From contig JAKLEB010000002.1 of the NCBI GenBank assembly GCA_022711765.1, positions 358,368 through 422,367 of the forward strand: a DNA stretch of 64,000 nucleotides, given 5' to 3'. Positions 16,700-24,146 of the stretch are shown here, one piece after another; the stretch's first letter is position 1, and every line of letters begins with the position of its first letter. The notes beneath the pieces are model-generated. The model had not been told where the DNA came from. It saw nothing but the letters and a program-made list of their open reading frames with translations, and did no database searches. The DNA comes from Candidatus Krumholzibacteriota bacterium (GTDB lineage Bacteria > Krumholzibacteriota > Krumholzibacteriia > LZORAL124-64-63). Both the position numbers and the translations under genes were made by a program.

Positions 16700-17028
16700 C
16701 CATGAAGTACGACGTGACGCGCGACGTGGTGAGCGACCTGTGGCCGCTCTACCGGGGTGGCGAGGCGACCCAGGATAGCCGGACGCTGATCGAGGCGTTC
16801 TGCGCGGACGACCCCGGTTTCGCCGCGGCGATGCGGGCGAGCCGCGTCCCGGCGGGCGTGATGCCGGCACTGCAGCTCTCGCCAGACGCCGAGCGACGTC
16901 TGCTCGACGCGGCCCGCGAGCGGGCCCGGCTCAAGCTCCTGGTGATCGGCGGCGGCATCGCCCTCGCCGGGCTGATCCTGCTCACGGCACTGATCGGCCT
17001 CCTGCTCACGCGGGGGGGCGTGCTATGA
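16696..17028 (+). CDS. Small membrane protein, putative anti-sigma factor
   Basis: This 110-residue protein has a soluble N-terminal part (DVVSDLWPLYRGGEATQDSR) of the kind seen in ECF-linked proteins and one strong C-terminal membrane segment with a possible re-entrant turn (LLVIGGGIALAGLILLTALIG). It lacks the HxxxCxxC zinc motif of ZAS anti-sigma factors. ATG 16696 overlaps the sigma stop, while ATG 16702 has better spacing to GGGAG. Position and topology make an anti-sigma role likely; sequence alone does not prove it. Confidence 0.7.
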   Translation: MTMKYDVTRDVVSDLWPLYRGGEATQDSRTLIEAFCADDPGFAAAMRASRVPAGVMPALQLSPDAERRLLDAARERARLKLLVIGGGIALAGLILLTALIGLLLTRGGVL

Positions 17029-17633
17029 GCGCCGCCTTCCGCTGGCACCCCGCGACGGCCGATCGCTGGGCGGACCTGGCCGCGCTCTTCGGCGAGCGCG
17101 GTGCCTGCGGCGGCTGCTGGTGCATGGCCTGGCGGTTGCCTCGGAAGGACTGGGAAGCGGGCAAGGGCGACCGGAACCGGCGGGCTCTCCAGAAGATCGT
17201 CCGGGCGGGTGCGGAGCCGGGGATCCTCGGCTACGTCGGCGACGAGCCCGTCGCCTGGTGCGCGATCGCGCCGCGGACGGATTACGTCCATCTCGCCCGG
17301 TCGCGGGTGCTCAAGCCAATCGATGACGCGCCGGTCTGGTCGGTCTCCTGCCTGTTCGTGAAGAAGGCGTTCCGTCGGCAGGGGCTGTCCGTCGCCATGC
17401 TGCGGGCCGCGGTCGAGTTCGCCGCGGCCCGCGGCGCGACGATCGTCGAGGGCTACCCCGTTGAGGCGACCATGGAACGCACGCCCGACCCGTTCGTGTG
17501 GACCGGCCTGCCGAGCGCCTTCCTGGCGGCCGGTTTCGTGGAGGCGGCGCGCCGCTCGCCGACCCGACCGATCATGCGCCGCACGTGCGCGCCGGTCCGG
17601 CAGCGGTCCGGCGCCAGTGGGACCGTCGTCTGA
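17025..17633 (+). CDS. GNAT-family N-acetyltransferase
   Basis: The acetyl-CoA binding motif A is visible in SCLFVKKAFRRQGLSVAMLRAAVEFA, with the R-x-x-G-x-S turn. An N-terminal GACGGCWCMAWRLP segment with three nearby cysteines marks a GNAT subgroup often annotated only as acetyltransferase. It overlaps the preceding gene by ATGA, so it belongs to the ECF operon and may be a stress-response enzyme. The substrate is unknown. Confidence 0.82.
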   Translation: MSAAFRWHPATADRWADLAALFGERGACGGCWCMAWRLPRKDWEAGKGDRNRRALQKIVRAGAEPGILGYVGDEPVAWCAIAPRTDYVHLARSRVLKPIDDAPVWSVSCLFVKKAFRRQGLSVAMLRAAVEFAAARGATIVEGYPVEATMERTPDPFVWTGLPSAFLAAGFVEAARRSPTRPIMRRTCAPVRQRSGASGTVV

Positions 17634-17749
17634 ACCCGCGCAAATTCCAGTTCCCTGAGCCGGCAGTCGCCGAGTATCCTGGCGTGAGCCCGCAGGTCAT
17701 CGGTATCCTCGAGGATTCGTGACATGGACGTGCGTGAAAGGATTCAATC

Positions 17750-18151
17750 ATGAGCATGATCAAGGAATTCAAGACCTTCGCGATGCGCGGCAACGTGATC
17801 GACATGGCCGTGGGTATCGTGATCGGCGCCGCGTTCGGCAAGATCGTGTCCTCGTTCGTGGCCGACGTGATCATGCCGCCCATCGGCCTGTTGCTGGGCA
17901 ACGTCAACTTCACGGACCTGGCGGTGACTCTCAAGCAGGCGAGCGGAGACGTGGCGGCCGTGACCCTGAACTACGGCAAGTTCATCCAGACCGTCGTCGA
18001 CTTCGTGATCATCGCCTTCGCGATCTTCATGGTCGTCAAGGCGATGAACACGATGAAGAAGAAGGAAGAGGCCGCGCCGGCCGCGCCGCCGGCGCCTCCC
18101 CGGCAGGAGACCCTGCTGGAGGAGATCCGCGACCTCCTCAAGCACCGGTAG
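17750..18151 (+). CDS. mscL: Large-conductance mechanosensitive channel
   Basis: The 133-residue product has the MscL N-terminal helix ([29 protein letters not shown]), the conserved ADVIMPPIG segment, two membrane helices and a C-terminal helix ([12 protein letters not shown]) of the cytoplasmic bundle. It forms a homopentameric pore that opens during hypo-osmotic shock. AAAGGA precedes the ATG. A perfect palindrome ATCCTCGAGGAT lies at 17705-17716 in the upstream region. Confidence 0.95.
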   Translation: MSMIKEFKTFAMRGNVIDMAVGIVIGAAFGKIVSSFVADVIMPPIGLLLGNVNFTDLAVTLKQASGDVAAVTLNYGKFIQTVVDFVIIAFAIFMVVKAMNTMKKKEEAAPAAPPAPPRQETLLEEIRDLLKHR

Positions 18152-18179
18152 CCGATCGGCCAGGATCAACGTCCTCGCG

Positions 18180-18223
18180 CAGGAGCCCGTCGGACGCCTT
18201 CCCCAGGCGCCCGCGGGCTCCTG
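18180..18223 (+). terminator. Nested hairpin after mscL
   Basis: CAGGAGCCCG (18180-18189) pairs with CGGGCTCCTG (18214-18223), and the enclosed bases hold a smaller CGCCT/AGGCG stem. It starts 28 bp after the mscL stop. The 10-bp outer stem supports a terminator although the T-run is poor. Confidence 0.45.
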
Positions 18224-18262
18224 TCCTCGTCCGGTCGGACTCCGGCGCCGCCAGATTCCCGC

Positions 18263-18290
18263 TTGGCGTCGCGCCGAATCCTGCTATCCT
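18263..18290 (+). promoter_or_regulatory. Candidate promoter for the TIR/zinc-ribbon pair
   Basis: TTGGCG (18263-18268), a 16-bp spacer and TATCCT (18285-18290) with a TGC extension form a plausible promoter 38 bp before the TTG start at 18329. The same TGCTATCCT box lies before the gene at 27157. Confidence 0.45.
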
Positions 18291-18328
18291 GCCGGCAAAG
18301 AGGATGAAAATGACCCTGGAGTAACGCC

Positions 18329-18901
18329 TTGGCGCACGAAGTCTTCATCTCATATGCCAGTCCGGACAAGAAGGCGGCGGACGCCGTCTGCGGGACCCTG
18401 GAGCAGCGAGGCATCCGCTGCTGCATCTTCCCGCGGGACGGCATTCCCGGCAAGAGCTTCGCCGAGACCATCGCCGAGTATATGGGCCAGTGCCGGGTCA
18501 TGGTCCTGGTCCTGTCCTCGCACGCGAACAGCTCGAAGCACATCAGCCGCGAAGTCGAGATGGCCGTACGGCGCGGACTGACCGTGATCCCGTTCCGCAT
18601 CGAGGCGGTCCAGCCCACCGGCAGCCTCGAGTACTGGATCGCCGAGGCCCACTGGCTCGACGCGATCACGCCCGAGATGGAACGGGGCCTCAACCAGCTC
18701 GAGGAGTGGGTTCGCCCCCACGTGGCGGTGGTGGAACGCTCCGCGACCGCCGCGGCGGGTTCCGGACGGGCCGCCGAACGACCGGCCGGCGATCCCCCGC
18801 CGGCCAAGCGGGTCCGACCGGCATTCTGCCGCAAGTGCGGTTCCCGCCTGCTACCCGAAGCGCGGTTCTGTCGCCAGTGCGGCACGTCGGTGCCGCGATA
18901 G
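18329..18901 (+). CDS. TIR-domain protein with C-terminal zinc ribbon
   Basis: Residues 1 to about 135 form a bacterial TIR domain (HEVFISYASPDKKAAD, then SSKHISREVEMAVRRG). E75 in SREVE is at the place of the NADase catalytic glutamate of TIR enzymes. A Pro/Ala-rich linker leads to a zinc ribbon with C167/C170 and C181/C184. TIR domains make or consume NAD-derived signals in anti-phage systems such as Thoeris and CBASS, but others are scaffold domains. TTG 18329 with TGGAG 8 bp upstream gives the natural TIR start. The next gene encodes another zinc ribbon, 11 bp away. Confidence 0.85.
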   Translation: MAHEVFISYASPDKKAADAVCGTLEQRGIRCCIFPRDGIPGKSFAETIAEYMGQCRVMVLVLSSHANSSKHISREVEMAVRRGLTVIPFRIEAVQPTGSLEYWIAEAHWLDAITPEMERGLNQLEEWVRPHVAVVERSATAAAGSGRAAERPAGDPPPAKRVRPAFCRKCGSRLLPEARFCRQCGTSVPR

Positions 18902-18912
18902 AGGAGAGCCCC

Positions 18913-19275
18913 ATGTTTTGCAAGGAATGCGGCAAGCAGATCCCCGACGATTCCGTGTTCTGCCCCGAATGCGGCGGCAAGGTCGCCGAGGTCCCGGCGT
19001 TCGCGACCGCGCAGCCGGCGGCGGCGGCGGCGCCCGCCAGCGCCCACGCGGCGACCGGCGGCGCGGCCTTCGGCCAGGGGATGAACCTCGGCATCATCCT
19101 CGGGAGCCTGATCATCCCGCTCATCGGGATCGTCATGGGCGCGATCAACCTCCGGGATCCGAGTCCAGCGAAGCGGAAGGCTGCCAAGATCTGGCTCTGG
19201 GTCGGGATCGGGGCCGGAGCCTTCTGGATCATGGTCAATCTGGCCGGGGCTTGCGCGGGCGGTTTCGACTACTAG
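18913..19275 (+). CDS. Zinc-ribbon membrane protein
   Basis: This 120-residue protein starts with a four-cysteine zinc ribbon (MFCKECGKQIPDDSVFCPECG), then an Ala-rich linker and two hydrophobic segments (LGIILGSLIIPLIGIVMG and WVGIGAGAFWIMVNLAGA). GAGGAG lies just before the ATG. The 11-bp gap to the TIR gene and the matching zinc ribbons suggest that the two proteins act together, perhaps with this one as membrane anchor or effector. That is an inference; the family is otherwise uncharacterised. Confidence 0.75.
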   Translation: MFCKECGKQIPDDSVFCPECGGKVAEVPAFATAQPAAAAAPASAHAATGGAAFGQGMNLGIILGSLIIPLIGIVMGAINLRDPSPAKRKAAKIWLWVGIGAGAFWIMVNLAGACAGGFDY

Positions 19276-19365
19276 GCTCGATCCGTTCGAACCCGCTCCG
19301 TCGCGCCGAACGCGGGCGACCGCCGCGCGGGGTCGACCGGGAGATCCCAGCATATCGCTGCAAAT

Positions 19366-19394
19366 TTACATCGCCAATCAATCGCATTAAGGTT
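19366..19394 (+). promoter_or_regulatory. Candidate promoter of the selenoprotein peroxiredoxin
   Basis: TTTACA (19366-19371), exactly 17 bp and TAAGGT (19389-19394) lie in a locally AT-rich stretch after the zinc-ribbon gene. The expected transcription start is about 40 bp before the ATG at 19444. Confidence 0.45.
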
Positions 19395-19443
19395 CGGCTC
19401 AATGCCGGGCCAGACAACCTCGCCCGGCGGCAAGGAGTCCAGT

Positions 19444-20142
19444 ATGACCAAGCAGAAGGACGGCTGCGTCAAGCCGGCGCGCGGGCCCATCGCCGGGGGC
19501 GCGACCCCGGCCGCCGCCGCGCCCGCCGCAGCCGCGGAGGTGATCCGTATGCAGGCCAGGGTCGGTCATCCGGCGCCCGATTTCGAGGCGACGGCGTACG
19601 TCGAGGGCCGGGGTTTCGTGCCGGTCAAGCTGAGCGACCACAAGGGGAAATGGATCGTCCTCTGTTTCTACCCGGGCGACTTCACGTTCGTCTGACCCAC
19701 CGAGCTGGCTGCGGTCGCAGCCCTCAACGGGGAATTCGCGAAGCTCGGGGTGCAGGTGTTCGCCATGAGCACCGACAGCCGCTTCGTGCACAAGATCTGG
19801 CAGTCCGAAGAGCTGATGAAGATGGTGGACGGCGGCGTGCCGTTCCCGATGCTCTCGGACGCCGGTGGCAGGATCGGTGCCGTGTACGGCGTCTACGAAG
19901 AGGCGGCCGGCGTGGACATCCGCGGCCGCTTCATCATCGACCCCGATTTCAACGTGCGCGCCATGGAGGTCCTCACTCCGGAGGTCGGCCGCAATCCGGC
20001 CGAGCTGCTCCGGCAGGTGAAGGCGTTCCAGCACGTGGCGAAGACCGGCGAGGTGACACCGTCCGGCTGGGAGCCGGGGCGCCCCACGCTGGATCCCGGG
20101 CCCGAGCTGGTCGGCAAGGTCTGGCAGCACTGGAAACCGTGA
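19444..20142 (+). CDS. Peroxiredoxin (AhpC/TSA family), probable selenoprotein with in-frame TGA
   Basis: The frame reads DFTFV-TGA-PTEL, and TGA (19693-19695, codon 84) replaces the peroxidatic cysteine of the peroxiredoxin FVCPTE motif. The frame then continues with clear peroxiredoxin sequence ([40 protein letters not shown]) to 20142. Read through, it is 232 residues. A SECIS-like hairpin follows at once, so selenocysteine is likely. The usual resolving-cysteine region (GEVCPxxW) reads GEVTPSGW, so the enzyme would be of 1-Sec type and reduce peroxides with an external thiol. AAGGAG precedes ATG 19444. An Ala-rich N-terminal extension carries one cysteine (C8). Confidence 0.87.
19702..19725 (+). 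promoter_or_regulatory. Bacterial SECIS-like element for UGA recoding
   Basis: Six bases after the TGA, GAG (19702-19704), a CT bulge, then GGCTGC (19707-19712), loop GGTC (19713-19716), GCAGCC (19717-19722) and CTC (19723-19725) form a perfect stem with a bulged U. The apical GGUC and the bulged U are the features SelB recognises in the E. coli fdhF element. Position, loop and bulge all agree with a functional SECIS inside the coding sequence. Confidence 0.8.
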
Positions 20143-20152
20143 CGGCCGCATG

Positions 20153-20190
20153 GTCGGGACCGGGCGGGAACGGCTCGGTCCCGGCTTCTG
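20153..20190 (+). terminator. Terminator hairpin after the peroxiredoxin gene
   Basis: CGGGACCG (20155-20162) pairs with CGGTCCCG (20176-20183), extended by a G-T and a G-C pair, and is followed by the T-rich CTTCTGTTT. It lies about 10 bp after the stop. Confidence 0.55.
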
Positions 20191-20237
20191 TTTACGTCCG
20201 GCGCGAAGTCGGATAACTTGCCGGGACAATCCTCTCG

Positions 20238-21359
20238 ATGGCTTGCCCGGACGGATCGCAGCCGGTCCAGTGGAGGTCGCCGCTCTTGCACGACGCCGAG
20301 CGACTGCAACGGCTCACGGTCAATCTCACCGATCGCGAGCTCGCCCATCGACGGCGACTCCACCGCGTCGACGACGAATCGCTCGCGGCCCTCGCCCGCT
20401 TCCGCGAGGTCGCAACCGCCGTGGTCGACGGCGTCGTCGCGGATTTCTACCGGCATGAGCTGGCCATTCCCGAGGTCGCCGCGGTGATCGACGACCCCGC
20501 GACGCTGCATCGCCTGCACGTGGCCCAGCGGAAGTACGTCCTCGACCTGTTCGAGGGGCGTTGCGACTGCGGTTACGTCGAGAACCGCCTGCACATCGGC
20601 TGCGTCCACGAGCGCCTCGGGATCGAGCCGCGGCTGTACCTCGCGGCGATGCATCAGCTGCGCGAGACGATCGGCGATCACCTCGCGCGCCGAGCCGGCC
20701 CGCCGCCGGCCGATCTGCCCGCCGCCCTGCGGGCGCTCGATCGCCTCCTGTCCTTCGATACGTCCCTGGTGATGGACACCTACATCGCGACCCTGCTCGA
20801 CGAGGTCGAACAGAGCCGCCGGCAGGTCGAGGATTACGCCCAGAACCTCGAGCGCAAGGTCGCCCGGCGCACCCGCCAGCTCGAGGAGCTGGCGCGGCGC
20901 GATCCGCTGACCGACCTCTACAACCCGCGCGCCCTGCACGAGAACCTCAAGCGCGACCTGGCCCACGCCAAGCGCCGCGGCCGGCCGCTCTCGCTCATGT
21001 ACTTCGATATCGACGACTTCAAGCTGGTCAACGATTCGCGGGGACACCAGGCGGGCGACGAGGTGCTGAAGGCCGTCGCCGGGGTGCTGCGCCGGACTTG
21101 CCGCGAGGAGGACCTGCCGTGCCGCTACGGCGGCGACGAGTTCTGCGTCGTCGTGGTCGACGGCGACCTGGCGAGCGCCGAGTCGCTGAGCCAGCGCTTC
21201 ATCGCGGCGCTCGGGGAGGAGCTGCCCGGGATCACGGTCAGCATCGGGCTCGCCCAGGCGGGGCCGGACCATTACGGCACCGCGGACGACCTGATCGGGC
21301 GTGCCGACAGGCTGATGTACGAGGCGAAGAAGCAGCCCGGCTTCCAGATCCGCTCCTGA
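20238..21359 (+). CDS. Globin-coupled sensor diguanylate cyclase
   Basis: The N-terminal ~180 residues are a protoglobin-type sensor with H124 in the GCVHERLGI segment as likely proximal heme ligand. A coiled-coil linker (about 185-220) joins it to a GGDEF domain with intact GGDEF at 298-302. REED at 289-292, five residues before, fits the RxxD inhibitory site for c-di-GMP feedback. It would make c-di-GMP in response to O2 or another gas, like DosC. It follows the peroxiredoxin terminator and has no membrane segment. The ATG at 20238 lacks a strong ribosome-binding site. Confidence 0.9.
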   Translation: MACPDGSQPVQWRSPLLHDAERLQRLTVNLTDRELAHRRRLHRVDDESLAALARFREVATAVVDGVVADFYRHELAIPEVAAVIDDPATLHRLHVAQRKYVLDLFEGRCDCGYVENRLHIGCVHERLGIEPRLYLAAMHQLRETIGDHLARRAGPPPADLPAALRALDRLLSFDTSLVMDTYIATLLDEVEQSRRQVEDYAQNLERKVARRTRQLEELARRDPLTDLYNPRALHENLKRDLAHAKRRGRPLSLMYFDIDDFKLVNDSRGHQAGDEVLKAVAGVLRRTCREEDLPCRYGGDEFCVVVVDGDLASAESLSQRFIAALGEELPGITVSIGLAQAGPDHYGTADDLIGRADRLMYEAKKQPGFQIRS

Positions 21360-21379
21360 TCGGCGGACGGGGGTCGTCC

Positions 21380-21628
21380 GTGCACACTCAGAAGACGATC
21401 GCCCTCGTCGCGCACGACCATCGCAAGCGCGACCTCGCCGACCGGGTCGAGTTTGGTCTCCTGGGCGAAGACTTGCAGCTCGGTGCCATGATCGCCGCCG
21501 GCCGCGTCGACGTCCTGGCCGCGCGACCCGCCATCCTCTGCGTCCAGACCCGCAAGCTCGAGCGGCTGGAACCCATCGTCACCGGCGAATCGGTACGGTT
21601 GAGTCCTGCGTTGAGGGAAGCGATATGA
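21380..21628 (+). pseudogene. mgsA: Decayed methylglyoxal synthase remnant
   Basis: The 82-residue frame begins with the MgsA N-terminus (KTIALVAHDHRKRDLADRV) and then jumps to GEDLQLGAMIAAGRVDVL, which aligns with the GGDQQVGALISEGKIDVL region of E. coli MgsA. About 38 residues between, including the TGTTG phosphate loop, are missing, and the following FFWDPL segment is also lost. Intact MgsA is about 150 residues and turns dihydroxyacetone phosphate into methylglyoxal. This copy cannot bind substrate normally, so it is a remnant or a repurposed small protein. GTG 21380 is the likely start, 20 bp after the diguanylate cyclase stop. Confidence 0.65.
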
Positions 21629-21794
21629 CGGGGGGCCGCGGTCTAGCATCCCGTCGTCCAGGAAAGGCTCTCCGGACAATTCGGGGAGGCCATCCCGCTC
21701 GACGAGACGGCATCGAACCCGGAGCGATGTTCGATCCACCGCTCCGGGAAACCGTCTGGCGGCGTTGAGCGCGCGCGAAGCCGGCCTCACTGAT

Positions 21795-22679
21795 TCACCG
21801 AATCACCCAGTGCCGCGCGCCCGATTCCTCCAGAAACGCCTCGGCCCGGTCGCCGTATAGCATCGCCAGGGTAGCCAGGAGGCCGGCCTCGGTGCAGGTG
21901 TCGCCGAGGACGGTCACCGAGCGCGGCGCTCGCACGACCGGCCATCCCGTGCGGGGGTTCAGGATGTGCGGGTACCGGGTTCCCCGGCGCAGGAGGAAGC
22001 GATTCGCGTCGCCGCTCGTGGCGAGCGCTCCCTCCGCGAGTTGCAGATGCAAGGCGACGCTGTCCGGCGCGCCGGGTCGTTCGACCCCGACATCCCAGGG
22101 TGCGCCGCCGCGACGGATGCCGAAGGCCCTCAGATCACCGCCGAAGTTGACCAGCGTGGCGGCGCCGACCCGGCCGGCGAGGTGGCCCGTGACCCGGTCG
22201 ACTGCGTATTCCTTGGCAATGCCGCCGAGATCGATCTCCATCCCGGCGGGCATGGTGATCACCGGACGCTCCCAGTGTACCTTCGTCCAGCCGATCAGCG
22301 GCAGGAGCTGCTTGACTTGCTTGCGGGAAGGCACGCGGTCGCTGCCGTCGAAGCGCCAGAGCCGGCGCAGCGCGCCCGAGGTCACGTCGAAACGGCCGCC
22401 GCTCAGCTCGTGGCAGCGCGCGGCGAAATCGAGGAGATCGGCGGTTTCGTCGTCCACGACGACCGGGCGGCCCGCCGCGCGGTTGATCGCGTGGATCACG
22501 TTGTCGTCGCGGTAACGGCTGAACTTCGCTTCCACGCGCAGGGCTTCGCTCTGGGCGCCGGAGGCGCACCGGCGGGCGTGGGCGGGATCGTCGAGGTCCA
22601 GCAGGATCTCGCAGGGACTGGCCATGGCGGTGAATGTGGCCCGCCAGTGGTCGTCCCGGCGTTCGATGTCCAGTGGCAC
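21795..22679 (-). CDS. apbE: FAD:protein FMN transferase (ApbE family)
   Basis: The 294-residue protein has ApbE hallmarks: DLGGIAKEYAVD for FAD and Mg2+ binding, LVNFGGDLRAFG, SGDANRF and HILNPRTGWPV. ApbE moves FMN from FAD onto Thr or Ser of target proteins such as RnfG, NqrC or FMN-binding-domain proteins. No signal peptide or lipobox is evident, unlike many ApbE proteins. It is the last gene of a minus-strand operon with TlpA-like, DUF4266 and DUF3570 genes, 2 bp after the DUF3570 stop, a cluster that recurs in Gram-negative bacteria. Confidence 0.9.
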   Translation of the reverse strand: MPLDIERRDDHWRATFTAMASPCEILLDLDDPAHARRCASGAQSEALRVEAKFSRYRDDNVIHAINRAAGRPVVVDDETADLLDFAARCHELSGGRFDVTSGALRRLWRFDGSDRVPSRKQVKQLLPLIGWTKVHWERPVITMPAGMEIDLGGIAKEYAVDRVTGHLAGRVGAATLVNFGGDLRAFGIRRGGAPWDVGVERPGAPDSVALHLQLAEGALATSGDANRFLLRRGTRYPHILNPRTGWPVVRAPRSVTVLGDTCTEAGLLATLAMLYGDRAEAFLEESGARHWVIR

Positions 22680-22681
22680 GG

Positions 22682-23911
22682 TCAGATTCTCAGCGAATAG
22701 CCCACCTGGACGATGAAAGCATCCACGGTGGGGAACAGGTCGTAGTCGCGTAGCACGCCGATCGCATCGGCTGGGTGGCTCTCTCCGGTCTGCCAGTAGT
22801 ACTCGAAGCGCACCGTCAGCTCGTTGCGGTCACCCACAGGACGGCCGTAGAGGAGACCCGCCGTGTAGGCCTGCATGTCGCCCAGCCGATAGTCCGCCGA
22901 AGCGTGCTGCGGCAGGTCGCTGCCGGTGACGAGGTAGCGCCGGTAGAAATCGGCCGCCGTCTGCGTGTAGTAGCGACCATGAGGCTCGAGATAATGGCCG
23001 GCGCCGAGGTTCCAGCGGTAGTGCAACTCGACGGTGTGCGACGTGACGTTCCAGTCATCGTCCGTGAGGCGATACGAGAGGCGCAGGTTGTCGCGGCCGA
23101 GGTGGCGCACGAAGCGGCCGTAGGCGATGTGCTTGTTGCGGGCGTCGGGACGATTCTCGAAGAGATACTCGCCGGGATCGCCGGTCACCGGGTCGACCAG
23201 GCTGAGGAACTTGTACGGATCGGTCTGGTAGCCGTCGACCTGGCTGAACGTGTAGTCGAGAAGGACCACGGTCTTGCGATCCACGACCTGGGTGAGACTC
23301 ACGCCGAGGTCGAGGGTCTGCTTCGCACCATCGCCGGTCAGGCGCGGTTGCGCCTGCCCGGCCGGTTGCATCGCGCCGAACGGTTCGGGCCGGCCGCCCT
23401 CCGGGTTGATCGTATCGTCGAAGTAGGCGGCGCGCACCGCGACCGAGGTGTTGCGCTTGTCGAAATCGCGGGCCAGGCTGGTGTTGACGCCGAGCGACGT
23501 GTAATCGTGCTCGGTGGAGCCGTACAGGCCCGCGTCCCAGGTCGTCACCCGGCCCAGCGGCATCGCGTATCCGCCGCTGAGCGCCACCCGCGTGTCGCGG
23601 AAGGTGTCGTCGAGAGGGGTCTCGCTCGGCGCCGTCTGGTACGACCCGCTGCCCGATGGACGCGTGAAGACCTGGACCCGGGAGCTCGGCGTGGCGCCAC
23701 TGGCCGAGGCGCCGGTCAAGGCGTCGAGGACCAGGCGGAAGTTCACTTCCTTACCGTCCGCGAACGCGTGCCGCAGGTCGGTGACCGCCTCCAGGGCCGA
23801 GACGCGACTCGGTTCGGTGTAACCGAGGACCGCAGTCTCGATCTCGGTGGCGCGGGCGGTCGGGCCGGACACACCGAGGACCGCGCACGCGGCGACCAGC
23901 GCCTTGCGCAC
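22682..23911 (-). CDS. DUF3570 outer-membrane beta-barrel protein
   Basis: A signal peptide (RKALVAACAVLGVSGPTARA) is followed by a ~390-residue region of alternating strands ending in an aromatic-hydrophobic C-terminus (DAFIVQVGYSLRI), as in outer-membrane barrels. The sequence fits DUF3570. The GTG at 23911 lies 1 bp after the DUF4266 stop and gives a normal signal peptide; an upstream GTG at 23926 would overlap DUF4266. The operon partners are a TlpA thioredoxin, DUF4266 and ApbE. The function of the module is unknown. Confidence 0.82.
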   Translation of the reverse strand: MRKALVAACAVLGVSGPTARATEIETAVLGYTEPSRVSALEAVTDLRHAFADGKEVNFRLVLDALTGASASGATPSSRVQVFTRPSGSGSYQTAPSETPLDDTFRDTRVALSGGYAMPLGRVTTWDAGLYGSTEHDYTSLGVNTSLARDFDKRNTSVAVRAAYFDDTINPEGGRPEPFGAMQPAGQAQPRLTGDGAKQTLDLGVSLTQVVDRKTVVLLDYTFSQVDGYQTDPYKFLSLVDPVTGDPGEYLFENRPDARNKHIAYGRFVRHLGRDNLRLSYRLTDDDWNVTSHTVELHYRWNLGAGHYLEPHGRYYTQTAADFYRRYLVTGSDLPQHASADYRLGDMQAYTAGLLYGRPVGDRNELTVRFEYYWQTGESHPADAIGVLRDYDLFPTVDAFIVQVGYSLRI

Positions 23912-23912
23912 G

Positions 23913-24146
23913 TCAATTGCAGCCACAGCCGCCCCCGCCCCCAGCCAGTCCGCCGCTCGCGGCTTCCTTGCTGAAGTAGATGTGCTCGTCGAGGGCTGTC
24001 ACGAGCGGATTGGGGTCGACTTGCATGCCGGGCTCGGCCAGCAGGTCGCGCTCCCACGGCTCGACACCCATGCTCGCACAGCCACCCACGGCACCGAGGC
24101 CGATCGCGAGCAGGGCGCTCAAGCCAAGCACGCTCTTAATGCGCAT
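23913..24146 (-). CDS. DUF4266 small lipoprotein
   Basis: This 77-residue protein has a lipoprotein signal with lipobox AVGGC (C23). The mature peptide contains MGVEPWERDLLAEP, EHIYFSKEAASGG and a glycine-rich GGGGCGCN tail, which is the DUF4266 signature. The C-terminal CGC may bind metal or carry a modification. It overlaps the TlpA-like gene by 11 bp upstream, so translation is probably coupled. It was hidden in a longer artificial frame; the ATG at 24146 is supported by the signal peptide. Confidence 0.85.
   Translation of the reverse strand: MRIKSVLGLSALLAIGLGAVGGCASMGVEPWERDLLAEPGMQVDPNPLVTALDEHIYFSKEAASGGLAGGGGGCGCN

Noticed and set aside
19402..19695. A short separate gene ending at the TGA at 19693, with a second gene starting at 19750
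   Set aside because: Both parts are the two halves of one peroxiredoxin in the same frame, and the TGA sits exactly at the peroxidatic residue with a SECIS-like hairpin behind it.
21380..21628. An intact small methylglyoxal synthase
   Set aside because: The frame is about half family length and lacks the phosphate-binding loop.
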